Positions 1-6,099 of a stretch of 8,715 nucleotides of DNA are shown here, piece after piece (positions within the stretch are counted from its first letter, which is position 1; each line of letters starts with the position of its first letter). The stretch lies in contig CAMTZV010000030.1 in assembly GCA_947086625.1 (NCBI GenBank), positions 1 to 8,715 on the forward strand. The letters are read 5' to 3'. The DNA comes from an uncultured bacterium (GTDB lineage Bacteria; Bacillota; Clostridia; Lachnospirales; Lachnospiraceae). A program made the translations under genes and the position numbers. Under the pieces are notes generated by a model, which was given only the letters and a program-made list of their open reading frames with translations, had not been told where the DNA came from and did not search any database.

Positions 1-1037
1 TATGCCGCCGCAAACGAAAACTGAAAGCTCACGCTGTGCAGCACAAACGGGCGGTACAAAAGCAGAACAAACGCCGATGCCCCCAGCGCCGCGCGCGCGT
101 CATAGCCGCGCCCGATGCACGTTGCGAGCAGAAACGCAAAAAACATGAAAACTGCCCGCTGCGTGGACACACCCATCCCGGCCATCGTCCCGTAGCAAAA
201 GAGCAGCATGCCCGAAAGCCCCGCACAGGAGGCGTACCCAAGCCCGATCCCCCGCAGCAGCGCGTAGACGCCCATGCCGATGACGCTCACATGCAGACCG
301 GAGACCGCCAGAATGTGCCCGACACCCGCCCGCTGAAACAGTGCGGATACGTCTGCGTCCAAAAGGGACTTCTCCCCCGCGAGCATCGCCGCCAAAATCC
401 CCGCCTCCTCTGCCGGAAGCATGCTCGCGCACACGCGGGCGATGGCCGCACGAAGCGCAAAAAGCCGCTCCCGCCACAAAAAAATACCCTTCGGCGCGCG
501 GACACAGCTGACCTCTTCGGCGCGCATCCGCCCGATTGTCTGTCTGCTCTTATAATATTCTCTCTCGTTGAATTGTCCCTCGTTGCGGGGAAAACCGAAG
601 CCCTCGACGGTTCCTGTGACGAGCAGCGCGCTTCCGAGCGGGAATACGCACTCCTCCGTAGATACGATAAGCTGAATCTTTTCATCCGGCAGCGCCAGCA
701 CAAGCAAAAGCCTGCCGTTTTTTTCCTCCCTGTGGAGCAGCATTCCGCGCACGGTCTGCTCCTGCCCGGCACCGAGCGTCTGCTCGCATTCTTTCCACCG
801 TGCCTCCTGTGCGAGAAAGCCGGCTGCCGCAAGCCCTCCCGCCGCAATGAGCATCACCGCCCGCGCGCCGCACTCCCGCCGGCGCTTTTCGCGCAAAAGC
901 GGCAGAAACAGTGCACAGACAAGCACAGCCGCACACAGCGCCTCCGCTTTTGAGATGCCCTCCGCGAAGCGAATGCCGAAAACCGCTGCAAGCGCGAGCT
1001 GGCAGCTCAGCCGTTTATTCCATCCGATGCGGATCAT
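1..1037 (-). CDS. comEC: ComEC/Rec2 DNA uptake channel protein, N-terminal part (cut by left edge)
   Basis: ComEC forms the inner-membrane channel that carries single-stranded DNA into the cell during transformation. The frame is open from the ATG at 1037 to the left edge, giving 345 residues of a family usually around 750. Hydrophobic segments lie at about residues 13-22, 33-48 and 61-75. A DUF4131-type OB-fold region follows, with the typical NEGQFNEREYY at 152-162. The core Competence domain then begins, with its hallmark HILAVSGLHVS at 241-251 and STQRAVFM at 291-298. No stop or frameshift interrupts it. The start overlaps the end of the GerMN lipoprotein gene by 23 bases, which suggests translational coupling. 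An in-frame TAA lies six bases upstream of the ATG, so no longer start is possible. The C-terminal beta-lactamase-like domain, if present, is outside the window. The family call is secure. Confidence 0.95.
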   Translation of the reverse strand, partial: MIRIGWNKRLSCQLALAAVFGIRFAEGISKAEALCAAVLVCALFLPLLREKRRRECGARAVMLIAAGGLAAAGFLAQEARWKECEQTLGAGQEQTVRGMLLHREEKNGRLLLVLALPDEKIQLIVSTEECVFPLGSALLVTGTVEGFGFPRNEGQFNEREYYKSRQTIGRMRAEEVSCVRAPKGIFLWRERLFALRAAIARVCASMLPAEEAGILAAMLAGEKSLLDADVSALFQRAGVGHILAVSGLHVSVIGMGVYALLRGIGLGYASCAGLSGMLLFCYGTMAGMGVSTQRAVFMFFAFLLATCIGRGYDARAALGASAFVLLLYRPFVLHSVSFQFSFAAA

Positions 1038-2016
1038 CCTCCTTTATGTTCGCGTCGTTGACGATGATCTCCCGGCTGCTCGGAGCCGTCCGCACATAGG
1101 AGAGATCCTGCTCATAGAGCGTCCCGAGCGAAAAGCTTTCCCGATATACGCCGGACGTATCGCCGTTGACGGATATCTGTACCTTGTCGATGTGCGGAAG
1201 CGCCGTCAGCGAATTGACAAGGGAATAGATCACGATCGCCTCCTGCACGTTGTAATTCTGCGTCCGAAAGCCTGCGTCAAGACTGACATAGCAAATGCGG
1301 TCCGCCACGGAAACGTTGACGAGCGCAGTCTCCGATGGAATGGACGCCATCGCGTCGGTAATCTTTGGCCCGGCCAGAAGATGCTCGATGACAAGCTTTT
1401 CCAGCGACACGTTATTGTTATAGTAGACCCGCTGCGTCTCGAGCACCAGCCCGTCACCCGCCAGATTGGAAAAATACAGATCGAGCGTCGCGTGCTGGAT
1501 GGAGTTGATCTGCTCACCCGGATTGACGACAAAATCCTCGTTTGTCATCTCCCCGACCTCGTTTCCCTTCGAGTCCAGCAGCGGCTCATCCTCCACAAAA
1601 AATTCCAGGCAGTCCACGCCCTCCACCTGTGTCAGCGTCTGCACGAGCGCGAGCCTGCACAAAATTTCCGGAACGGAATCCATCGTCCGGTAATTGCCGT
1701 TAAAATAAACCTTCAAATCCCCGTCACCCGTGAGCTGCGTCTGCGTCACCTCCACGCCCTCCGGGATCGGCCGCACATAGTCCACGTCGCCGGAATCGCT
1801 TGAGAGCACGCGGATTAACTCGGAGACGAGCAGTCCCGTATCGCCGGGCGCCGCGTTCGGCTCATAGTCCTGCCGCACGGTCTTTGTCTGTTCCTTATCC
1901 AGATAGCTGATGAGCAAAGCCCCCTCCTCCGGCCCCGGATCCTTTTTTCCGCAGCCGGCCGCAAGCACGCCCGCCACAAAAAGGAGCAGCGCAGCCAATA
2001 TCGATCGCTTTCCCAT
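1015..2016 (-). CDS. Lipoprotein with two GerMN domains (GerM/LpqB-like)
   Basis: A 333-residue secreted lipoprotein. Residues 1-21 form a signal peptide (MGKRS, then a hydrophobic stretch) with a lipobox-like AAGC; Cys22 would be lipidated and anchor the protein on the outer face of the membrane. Two GerMN-type repeats follow, roughly residues 35-165 and 180-315. Each has an alternating strand/helix pattern with conserved pieces such as KVYFNGNY in the first, and EHLLAGPK, YVSLDAGF and IVYSLVNSLT-like helices in the second. Known members are Bacillus GerM (spore germination and sporulation) and actinobacterial LpqB, a partner of the MtrAB two-component system. Here it follows a kinase gene by 10 bases and overlaps comEC, so a signalling or uptake role is as plausible as germination. 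The start at 2016 is chosen over an out-of-frame ATG at 2021 because AGGAGG at 2023-2028 lies six bases away. That site overlaps the kinase stop codon. Confidence 0.9.
   Translation of the reverse strand: MGKRSILAALLLFVAGVLAAGCGKKDPGPEEGALLISYLDKEQTKTVRQDYEPNAAPGDTGLLVSELIRVLSSDSGDVDYVRPIPEGVEVTQTQLTGDGDLKVYFNGNYRTMDSVPEILCRLALVQTLTQVEGVDCLEFFVEDEPLLDSKGNEVGEMTNEDFVVNPGEQINSIQHATLDLYFSNLAGDGLVLETQRVYYNNNVSLEKLVIEHLLAGPKITDAMASIPSETALVNVSVADRICYVSLDAGFRTQNYNVQEAIVIYSLVNSLTALPHIDKVQISVNGDTSGVYRESFSLGTLYEQDLSYVRTAPSSREIIVNDANIKEDDPHRME
1038..1043 (-). promoter_or_regulatory. Shine-Dalgarno site touching the comEC start codon
   Basis: On the minus strand AGGAGG runs directly into the ATG at 1037 with no spacer. 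This is a perfect anti-16S match at an unusual distance; five to nine bases is normal. The site lies inside the lipoprotein reading frame. No other ATG, GTG or TTG follows in frame for about 35 codons, so the 1037 start still looks best. Ribosomes finishing the lipoprotein probably reinitiate here. Confidence 0.5.
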
Positions 2017-2026
2017 GCCATGCCTC

Positions 2027-3472
2027 CTATACCGAAATAAACTTGAGCGGGATGCGGACCGTAAAGATCGTGCCCTCCCCCTCCGTGGAAAACGCCTTGA
2101 TCGCCCCGCGATGCATCAAAATAACGCTGCGCGAAATTGCAAGCCCAAGACCCGTGCCGCCGATCTCCCGCGAGTGGGATTTGTCCACGCGGTAAAAGCG
2201 CTCGTAAATATGGTCGATTGCATCCTCCGGGATGCCGCAGCCGTTGTCCTCCACCTTGACATAAAAATACTGGTGGTCCGCGTTGAGCGACACGTGCACC
2301 CAGCCGTCCGGCTTATCGTTGTACTTGATCGCATTTTCAATCAGATTCGTGAGCGCCAGCGACATCTTCGACTCGTCGATCTCCGCGCTCACCGGCCGAA
2401 AGCTCTCGAGCACCAGCTCGATGTTCTGCCGGTCTGCGATCGGCATGAGCCGTTTCATAATCAGCTCCAGCGACTCGTTCACATTGACCGCCGTGATGTT
2501 TAAGCTGTCGGCCGCCGCCTTATCCATCTTGACGAGCGAGAGCAGATCCGTAATGATCTTATTTTCCCGCTCGATCTCCGAGGCAATGTCGGTCATAAAC
2601 TCCTGATACAGCTCCACGGGCGCACCCTCCTGCCCGGTCAGCGAATCCGCGAGCACCTTCATCGATGTCAGCGGCGTTTTCAGCTCATGCGACACGTTTG
2701 AAACGAACTCCTGACGCGACTCGTCCAAAACCTTCATGTTTTTGAGCATCGCGTTGATGTTGACGGAGATCTCCTCCGCCTCCGTGTAATCGTCGATGAG
2801 CAGCATATCCTCGCCGTATCCGATCTGGATCTCCTCGATCGAGCGCGACATCTTCCGAAACGGGCGCGCGATGCGGTTTGCAATAAAAATTGAAAAAAAC
2901 ACGATCAGGATCGTCGCGGAGAGCTGGATAATCAGCGCAATGTTTTTCAGATTTTCCGCGGCGTCGCGCACGACATCCGTCGAGGCGCTCATGAGCAGCA
3001 CCCCGAGGATCTCCTGCGTCTCCACGTCGCGGATCGGCAGTGTGATCTGGATATAGCGGTTCACCGGGTCGTACTTGTTCGACTCCGAGCCCTGGAAGCT
3101 CGTGGCCACCTCCTCGCAGATGATGATCTTTTTCGTATCCAGATCATAGGTATCCTTTATAATATGAAACGTGTTGTCTATGACGAGGATTCGCCCGTCG
3201 TAAATATTACAGATCAGCTCCACACGGGAATTGATCGACTCGTTCGTCACATCCTCCAGATAGCCGTTGTTCGCGATCTGATCGGATAAGATCTTCGCCT
3301 GGCTCAGAATATCGATACTTCGGATCGAAATCGCCCGGTTCTCATATCCGCGGATGATCCCGATGCGAAGACCGATCCCCGGAAGCATCCCAAAGAAAAT
3401 AAACGCGAGCGCCAACCGAAAACGCAGGCTTTTTAAAAATTTCCGCAGCTTCTTTTTTGACTTCATCCCCAT
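2027..3472 (-). CDS. Membrane sensor histidine kinase (HAMP-HisKA-HATPase)
   Basis: A 481-residue sensor kinase that would phosphorylate the response regulator encoded just before it. The layout is a basic N-terminus, a membrane segment at about 18-40, an extracytoplasmic sensor of about 135 residues, a second membrane segment at about 177-198 and a HAMP linker at about 199-250. The dimerisation/phosphoacceptor domain follows, with SHELKTPLTS (His262), then the ATP-binding domain with N box NLIENAIKYN (376-385), G1 box DNGCGIP (409-415), F box FYRVDK and G2 box GGTGLGLA (438-445). All catalytic motifs are intact. There is no room for a cytoplasmic PAS domain between HAMP and HisKA, unlike Bacillus WalK; the layout resembles MtrB or PhoR-short types. 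The gene starts six bases after the regulator stop. A second ATG at 3466 is better spaced from the AAGGAAG ribosome site and may be the true start (479 residues). The signal sensed is unknown. Confidence 0.95.
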   Translation of the reverse strand: MGMKSKKKLRKFLKSLRFRLALAFIFFGMLPGIGLRIGIIRGYENRAISIRSIDILSQAKILSDQIANNGYLEDVTNESINSRVELICNIYDGRILVIDNTFHIIKDTYDLDTKKIIICEEVATSFQGSESNKYDPVNRYIQITLPIRDVETQEILGVLLMSASTDVVRDAAENLKNIALIIQLSATILIVFFSIFIANRIARPFRKMSRSIEEIQIGYGEDMLLIDDYTEAEEISVNINAMLKNMKVLDESRQEFVSNVSHELKTPLTSMKVLADSLTGQEGAPVELYQEFMTDIASEIERENKIITDLLSLVKMDKAAADSLNITAVNVNESLELIMKRLMPIADRQNIELVLESFRPVSAEIDESKMSLALTNLIENAIKYNDKPDGWVHVSLNADHQYFYVKVEDNGCGIPEDAIDHIYERFYRVDKSHSREIGGTGLGLAISRSVILMHRGAIKAFSTEGEGTIFTVRIPLKFISV

Positions 3473-3478
3473 GCTTCC

Positions 3479-4168
3479 TTACCCGCGATAGTAATAGCCC
3501 ACACCCCATTTCGTGTGGACATATTTCGGCTCGCTCGGGTTCGCCTCGATCTTTTCGCGCAGACGCCGCACATGGACGTCCACCGTACGCACATCGCCCG
3601 GATAATCCACGCCCCACACGAGCTCCAAAAGCTTCTCGCGGCTGAACACCTTATTCTGGTTCGTCACAAACAGCTCCAAAAGCTCGAACTCCCGCGCAGT
3701 CAGATTCGTCTCTTTGCCGAGAATAAACAGGCGGCGGCTCTCCAGATCCAGCTCCAGATCCCCGCTCTTTACAACCCGCGCCTTTGTCTGCGGCACCTCC
3801 TTTGTCCCGGTCCGGCGCATGATCGCCTTGATGCGCGCCTTGACCTCCAGAATGTTAAAGGGCTTTGTGATATAGTCGTCCGCACCGTACTCGAGGCCGA
3901 GGATCTTATCCATATCGTCGCCCTTTGCCGTCAGCATGACAATCGGGACGTTGGAAAACTCCCGTATCCTCTGGCACACCTCAAAGCCGTCCATCTTTGG
4001 CAGCATCAGATCCAGCAGAACCATGTCATACGTGTTCGCCGTCGCCAGCCGCAGCGCCTCCTCCCCGTCGTAGGCACACTCCACCTCCATGCCGTCCTGC
4101 TCCAAGGAAAACCGTATCCCCTTCACGATCAGCTTTTCATCATCTACCACAAGCACCTTTTTCGCCAT
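3479..4168 (-). CDS. OmpR/PhoB-family response regulator (WalR/MtrA-like)
   Basis: A 229-residue DNA-binding response regulator, full length for the family. The receiver domain (about 3-117) has the acidic pair Asp9-Asp10, phosphoacceptor Asp53 in LLDLMLP, Thr80 in MLTAK and Lys102 in TKPF, so every residue needed for phosphorylation is present. The winged-helix domain (about 135-227) has NLTAREFELLELF, the recognition-helix region RTVDVHVRRLREKIE (194-208) and the wing signature HTKWGVGYYYRG at the end. Its partner is the kinase encoded six bases downstream. The start at 4168 is supported by GAGGTG at 4174-4179, five bases away, which overlaps the comEA stop codon; the two genes are therefore tightly coupled. 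The nearest named relatives are WalR and MtrA, but sequence reading alone cannot pick one. It may control its own operon (see the repeats upstream of the promoter). Confidence 0.95.
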   Translation of the reverse strand: MAKKVLVVDDEKLIVKGIRFSLEQDGMEVECAYDGEEALRLATANTYDMVLLDLMLPKMDGFEVCQRIREFSNVPIVMLTAKGDDMDKILGLEYGADDYITKPFNILEVKARIKAIMRRTGTKEVPQTKARVVKSGDLELDLESRRLFILGKETNLTAREFELLELFVTNQNKVFSREKLLELVWGVDYPGDVRTVDVHVRRLREKIEANPSEPKYVHTKWGVGYYYRG

Positions 4169-4177
4169 AAATACACC

Positions 4178-4909
4178 TCAATCTACTGTTATCAAACCCT
4201 CCAGCCTTGCATACACTTTCTCCCCGATCCCCTCAACCTTTTTGAGATCCGATGCGGCGGAAAACGCGCCGTTTTCCTCCCGATAGGCGATGATGGCCGC
4301 CGCCTTCGCATCCCCGATGCCGGGCAGTGCCTTCAGCTCCTGCGCGCCCGCCGTGTTGATATTGACGCGCTCATCGCCCACATCCTCCGGGGCCTTTTCC
4401 TCCCCGGAGAGCGCCCCGGCCTCCTCCTGCGTCAAAAGCACGATCATCTGGCCGTCGGTAAGCGGCTTCGCCTGATTCACCGCCCACGCCGACGCCTCCT
4501 GCGTCATGCCGCCGGCCAGCGCGACCGCCTCGTACACACGGCTCCCCGCCGAAAGCGTATAGACACCCGGTCGCTTCACCGCACCGCACACATAGACGGT
4601 GACCGTGCCCGATGCATCCTCTCCGGCAAAACCGCCGCCGGACGCTGCCCGCTGCGACGTATCCGTCCCTCGTTCAGAGGTGCCGTCTGCCGCATCCGCC
4701 GCCGGGACACCCTCCTGCCGTCCCGATGCCTGTGCATCCGCCGCCGAAACGCCCTCCTGCGGCCCCGCGTCCCACGACAGCTCCTCCGCAGCGCGTCCGC
4801 CGTCCGCCTCCTGACCGTTACCGGGCAGAAACGATGCGCACCCATATAAAAGCAACAGCACAAGACAGCCCGACGCTGCCTTTGCTGCTTTCCTCTGTCT
4901 TTGTCTCAT
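4178..4909 (-). CDS. comEA: ComEA-like DNA receptor with SLBB and helix-hairpin-helix domains
   Basis: ComEA binds incoming double-stranded DNA at the cell surface and hands it to the ComEC channel. The 243-residue product has a basic N-terminus and one hydrophobic segment (about 14-28) ending in LYGCAS, so it is membrane-anchored and possibly lipidated at Cys24, although Tyr before Gly is a poor lipobox. A low-complexity Ala/Gly/Glu linker spans about 30-100. A SLBB domain follows (103-160; VYVCGAVKRPGVYTL), then the ComEA helix-hairpin-helix pair (181-243) with VNINTA, LPGIGDAKA and VEGIGEK. The start at 4909 is chosen because AAAGGAG lies at 4916-4922 at good spacing. A GTG at 4948 would add 13 residues, but it lies only about ten bases after the predicted transcription start and has no ribosome site. 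It is the first gene of the operon that ends with comEC. Confidence 0.93.
   Translation of the reverse strand: MRQRQRKAAKAASGCLVLLLLYGCASFLPGNGQEADGGRAAEELSWDAGPQEGVSAADAQASGRQEGVPAADAADGTSERGTDTSQRAASGGGFAGEDASGTVTVYVCGAVKRPGVYTLSAGSRVYEAVALAGGMTQEASAWAVNQAKPLTDGQMIVLLTQEEAGALSGEEKAPEDVGDERVNINTAGAQELKALPGIGDAKAAAIIAYREENGAFSAASDLKKVEGIGEKVYARLEGLITVD
4692..4760 (-). repeat. Two direct copies of a 27-base unit inside the comEA linker
   Basis: Copies at 4692-4718 and 4734-4760 match at 24 of 27 positions with a 42-base (14-codon) period. They encode QEGVSAADA and QEGVPAADA in the disordered linker between the membrane anchor and the SLBB domain. Because the period is a multiple of three, changes in copy number would only lengthen or shorten the linker. 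Confidence 0.8.
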
Positions 4910-4915
4910 TGAAAG

Positions 4916-4922
4916 CTCCTTT
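4916..4922 (-). promoter_or_regulatory. Shine-Dalgarno site that decides the comEA start
   Basis: On the minus strand AAAGGAG is followed by six bases (CTTTCA) and then ATG at 4909. This supports the 243-residue product over the longer GTG-initiated frame. Confidence 0.8.
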
Positions 4923-4939
4923 CCGCGCCGTCTGCGCGG
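4923..4939 (-). promoter_or_regulatory. GC-only hairpin in the comEA 5' leader
   Basis: CCGCGC and GCGCGG form a perfect six-pair stem around a five-base loop (AGACG). The stem ends at the base just before AAAGGAG. It lies between the predicted transcription start (about 4958) and the comEA start. It could stabilise the mRNA end or limit ribosome access, but no U-tract follows, so it is not an intrinsic terminator. Confidence 0.4.
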
Positions 4940-4964
4940 CAAGGACACTTGAAGCGATATACCT

Positions 4965-4993
4965 ATTTTAACGAAAGATTGCGCAGATTACAA
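4965..4993 (-). promoter_or_regulatory. Sigma-A-type promoter of the comEA-comEC operon
   Basis: On the minus strand the -35 box TTGTAA (4988-4993) and the -10 box TAAAAT (4965-4970) are separated by exactly 17 bases, each close to consensus. Transcription would start near 4958-4960, giving a leader of about 50 bases before comEA. It sits in the only AT-rich gap of the left half, directly behind the stop of the iron-sulfur protein gene. No other promoter-like pair was seen inside the five-gene block. Confidence 0.7.
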
Positions 4994-5003
4994 CCCCTTT
5001 TTC

Positions 5004-5019
5004 CTAACTATTCGTAACG
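5004..5019 (-). repeat. Short direct repeat upstream of the comEA promoter, possible regulator site
   Basis: On the minus strand CGTTAC and AGTTAG occur as direct repeats ten bases apart, about 12 bases upstream of the -35 box. OmpR-family regulators usually bind two tandem half-sites about one helical turn apart, and the operon encodes such a regulator. Only four to five bases are shared, so chance is a real alternative. Confidence 0.25.
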
Positions 5020-5021
5020 GT

Positions 5022-5900
5022 TCAGCCCGAGGTCTGCGATTCCTTCTCCTTCCTGTGCCGTGTGCACCCGCTGCCCGCAAAGCCGGACGTGAGCGCCCCT
5101 GTCGGGCAGACGTCCTTACATGCGCCGCAGCGGATACACTCGGGGCCGTTTACGTCCTTTGTGACCTCCACCGCCATCGGACAGACCTGCTCGCACGCCT
5201 TGCAGCCCGTGCATCTGCCTTTATCCAAATGCATCTGAAAAAAGCTGAAACGATTGAACAGGGCGTAGAATGCCCCCAGCGGGCACAGATAGCGGCAGAA
5301 CGGGCGGTGGATGAACATGGAGGCCGTCACGATCACGGCCAGCACGAGCACCTTCCACTGAAAGAGCGCACCGGCCAGCGTCCGCAGGGCCGGGTCTGCG
5401 AGCATCAGGGGAATGCCGCCGCCAAGCGTCCCGGCGGGGCAGACATACTCACAGAAATACGGCGGCGTCACGCCGGTTTTCGTCACGGCAAAGGCGGGCA
5501 GGCCGATCACAAGAACGAGCAGTACAGCATATTTCAGATAACGGGCGGGCCGGTCGATCTTCCCCGGCACCCTAAGCCGCGGAGCCGGGATTTTGTGAAG
5601 AAGATCCTGCACGAGCCCGAAGGGGCACAGCAGGCCGCAGACGGCCCGGCCGAGCACGATTCCAAAGAGCATGAGCATGCCCAGCACATAAAACGGAAAA
5701 TGGCGCTTCCTGCCGCCCACCGCCGCCGAAAGCGCGCCGATCGGGCAGGCGCCGAGCGCCCCGGGGCAGGAATAGCAGTTGAGGACGGGCACGCAGACGG
5801 CCTTTGTGCCGCCGGTAAAAATCCGCCCCCTCCCAAAGCCGATTACATAGCCGTTCGCCACGGCCGCGGAGACAAGCTGCATCATGCGCTGAAACGACAT
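5022..5900 (-). CDS. NapH/YccM-like polytopic membrane iron-sulfur (ferredoxin-type) protein
   Basis: A membrane electron-transfer protein of 292 residues from the start at 5900. The N-terminal part carries the family signature CYSCPGALGACP (Cys42, 45, 52), then membrane segments at about 67-87, 121-139 and 180-197. Cysteine motifs flank them: CGLLCP (88, 92), CEYVCPAG (150, 154) and CRYLCPLG (202, 206). The C-terminal domain is a classic two-cluster ferredoxin, with Cys230-233-236-240 and Cys255-258-261-265, each group ending in CP. Such proteins move electrons across or along the membrane; the partner and substrate here are unknown. An in-frame ATG at 5951 would add 17 residues and overlap the CXXC gene by 28 bases. 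The shorter start is preferred because the family begins a few residues before the LVQ/LVS stretch and GGAGGTG (5912-5918) follows the upstream stop, although its 11-base spacing is long. It is co-directional with the CXXC microprotein gene and 23 bases after it. Confidence 0.88.
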   Translation of the reverse strand: MSFQRMMQLVSAAVANGYVIGFGRGRIFTGGTKAVCVPVLNCYSCPGALGACPIGALSAAVGGRKRHFPFYVLGMLMLFGIVLGRAVCGLLCPFGLVQDLLHKIPAPRLRVPGKIDRPARYLKYAVLLVLVIGLPAFAVTKTGVTPPYFCEYVCPAGTLGGGIPLMLADPALRTLAGALFQWKVLVLAVIVTASMFIHRPFCRYLCPLGAFYALFNRFSFFQMHLDKGRCTGCKACEQVCPMAVEVTKDVNGPECIRCGACKDVCPTGALTSGFAGSGCTRHRKEKESQTSG

Positions 5901-5911
5901 GCGTCTTTTTG

Positions 5912-5918
5912 CACCTCC
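5912..5918 (-). promoter_or_regulatory. Shine-Dalgarno site for the iron-sulfur protein
   Basis: GGAGGTG on the minus strand lies five bases after the TAA of the CXXC gene and 11 bases before the ATG at 5900. The match is strong but the spacing is long, so the alternative start at 5951, preceded only by GAGG two bases away, is not fully excluded. Confidence 0.55.
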
Positions 5919-5923
5919 GTCCT

Positions 5924-6073
5924 TTACCCGATCCCGATGCATTCCAGACATATCCTCACCGCCTTTTCCATGACCTCCACATACTCCTGCCGAAGCAGAC
6001 CGACAGCGATCAGGGCCGCCGAGAGCACAAGCACGCCGCAGCGCACAACCAGAACCAATTTCTTTTTCAACAC
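5924..6073 (-). CDS. CD1871A-family small membrane protein with C-terminal CXXC motif
   Basis: A 49-residue protein. The sequence begins with a positively charged VLKKK, has one hydrophobic segment at about residues 6-26, a short amphipathic stretch (RQEYVEVMEKAVR) and ends in CLECIGIG, which is the CXXC motif (Cys42 and Cys45). This matches the clostridial family named CD1871A family CXXC motif-containing protein, recalled from its characteristic ending; no function is established for it. The start is GTG at 6073 because AAGGAGGAG (6078-6086) is ideally spaced; TTG at 6070 is the alternative. A longer frame reaching 6145 exists, but its extra residues are Arg/Pro-rich and lack a ribosome site. 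It lies directly upstream of the membrane iron-sulfur gene, which suggests that the CXXC thiols and the clusters work in one redox chain. Confidence 0.8.
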   Translation of the reverse strand: MLKKKLVLVVRCGVLVLSAALIAVGLLRQEYVEVMEKAVRICLECIGIG

Positions 6074-6077
6074 GGAT

Positions 6078-6086
6078 CTCCTCCTT
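6078..6086 (-). promoter_or_regulatory. Shine-Dalgarno site deciding a GTG start for the CXXC microprotein
   Basis: AAGGAGGAG on the minus strand is followed by ATCC and then GTG at 6073. The site rules out upstream in-frame starts and fixes a 49-residue product. Confidence 0.75.
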
Positions 6087-6099
6087 TTCCCAGTCCTGT

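Noticed and set aside
36..953. Long plus-strand open frame of 305 codons opposite comEC
   Set aside because: The product is Arg/His/Pro-rich low-complexity sequence with no domain, and the opposite strand carries clear ComEC motifs. GC-rich codon use in the real gene removes stops from the antisense frame.
847..1803. Plus-strand open frame of 318 codons opposite the lipoprotein gene
   Set aside because: It is the antisense shadow of the GerMN gene, with no ribosome site and no recognisable domain.
2027..4168. Naming the two-component pair walRK
   Set aside because: The regulator resembles WalR, but the kinase lacks a cytoplasmic PAS domain and the usual yycH/yycI neighbours are absent, so no gene symbols were given.
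3515..4849. Plus-strand open frame of 444 codons across the regulator and comEA
   Set aside because: It spans the antisense of two well-supported genes and their junction, and is His/Arg/Leu-rich without any family signature.
4910..4948. Longer comEA start at a GTG (4948)
   Set aside because: It lies about ten bases after the predicted transcription start, has no ribosome site, and adds an Arg-rich stretch that includes the leader hairpin.
4994..5021. Terminator between the iron-sulfur gene and the comEA promoter
   Set aside because: No inverted repeat with a T-tract was found in this gap; read-through from the redox pair into the competence operon remains possible.
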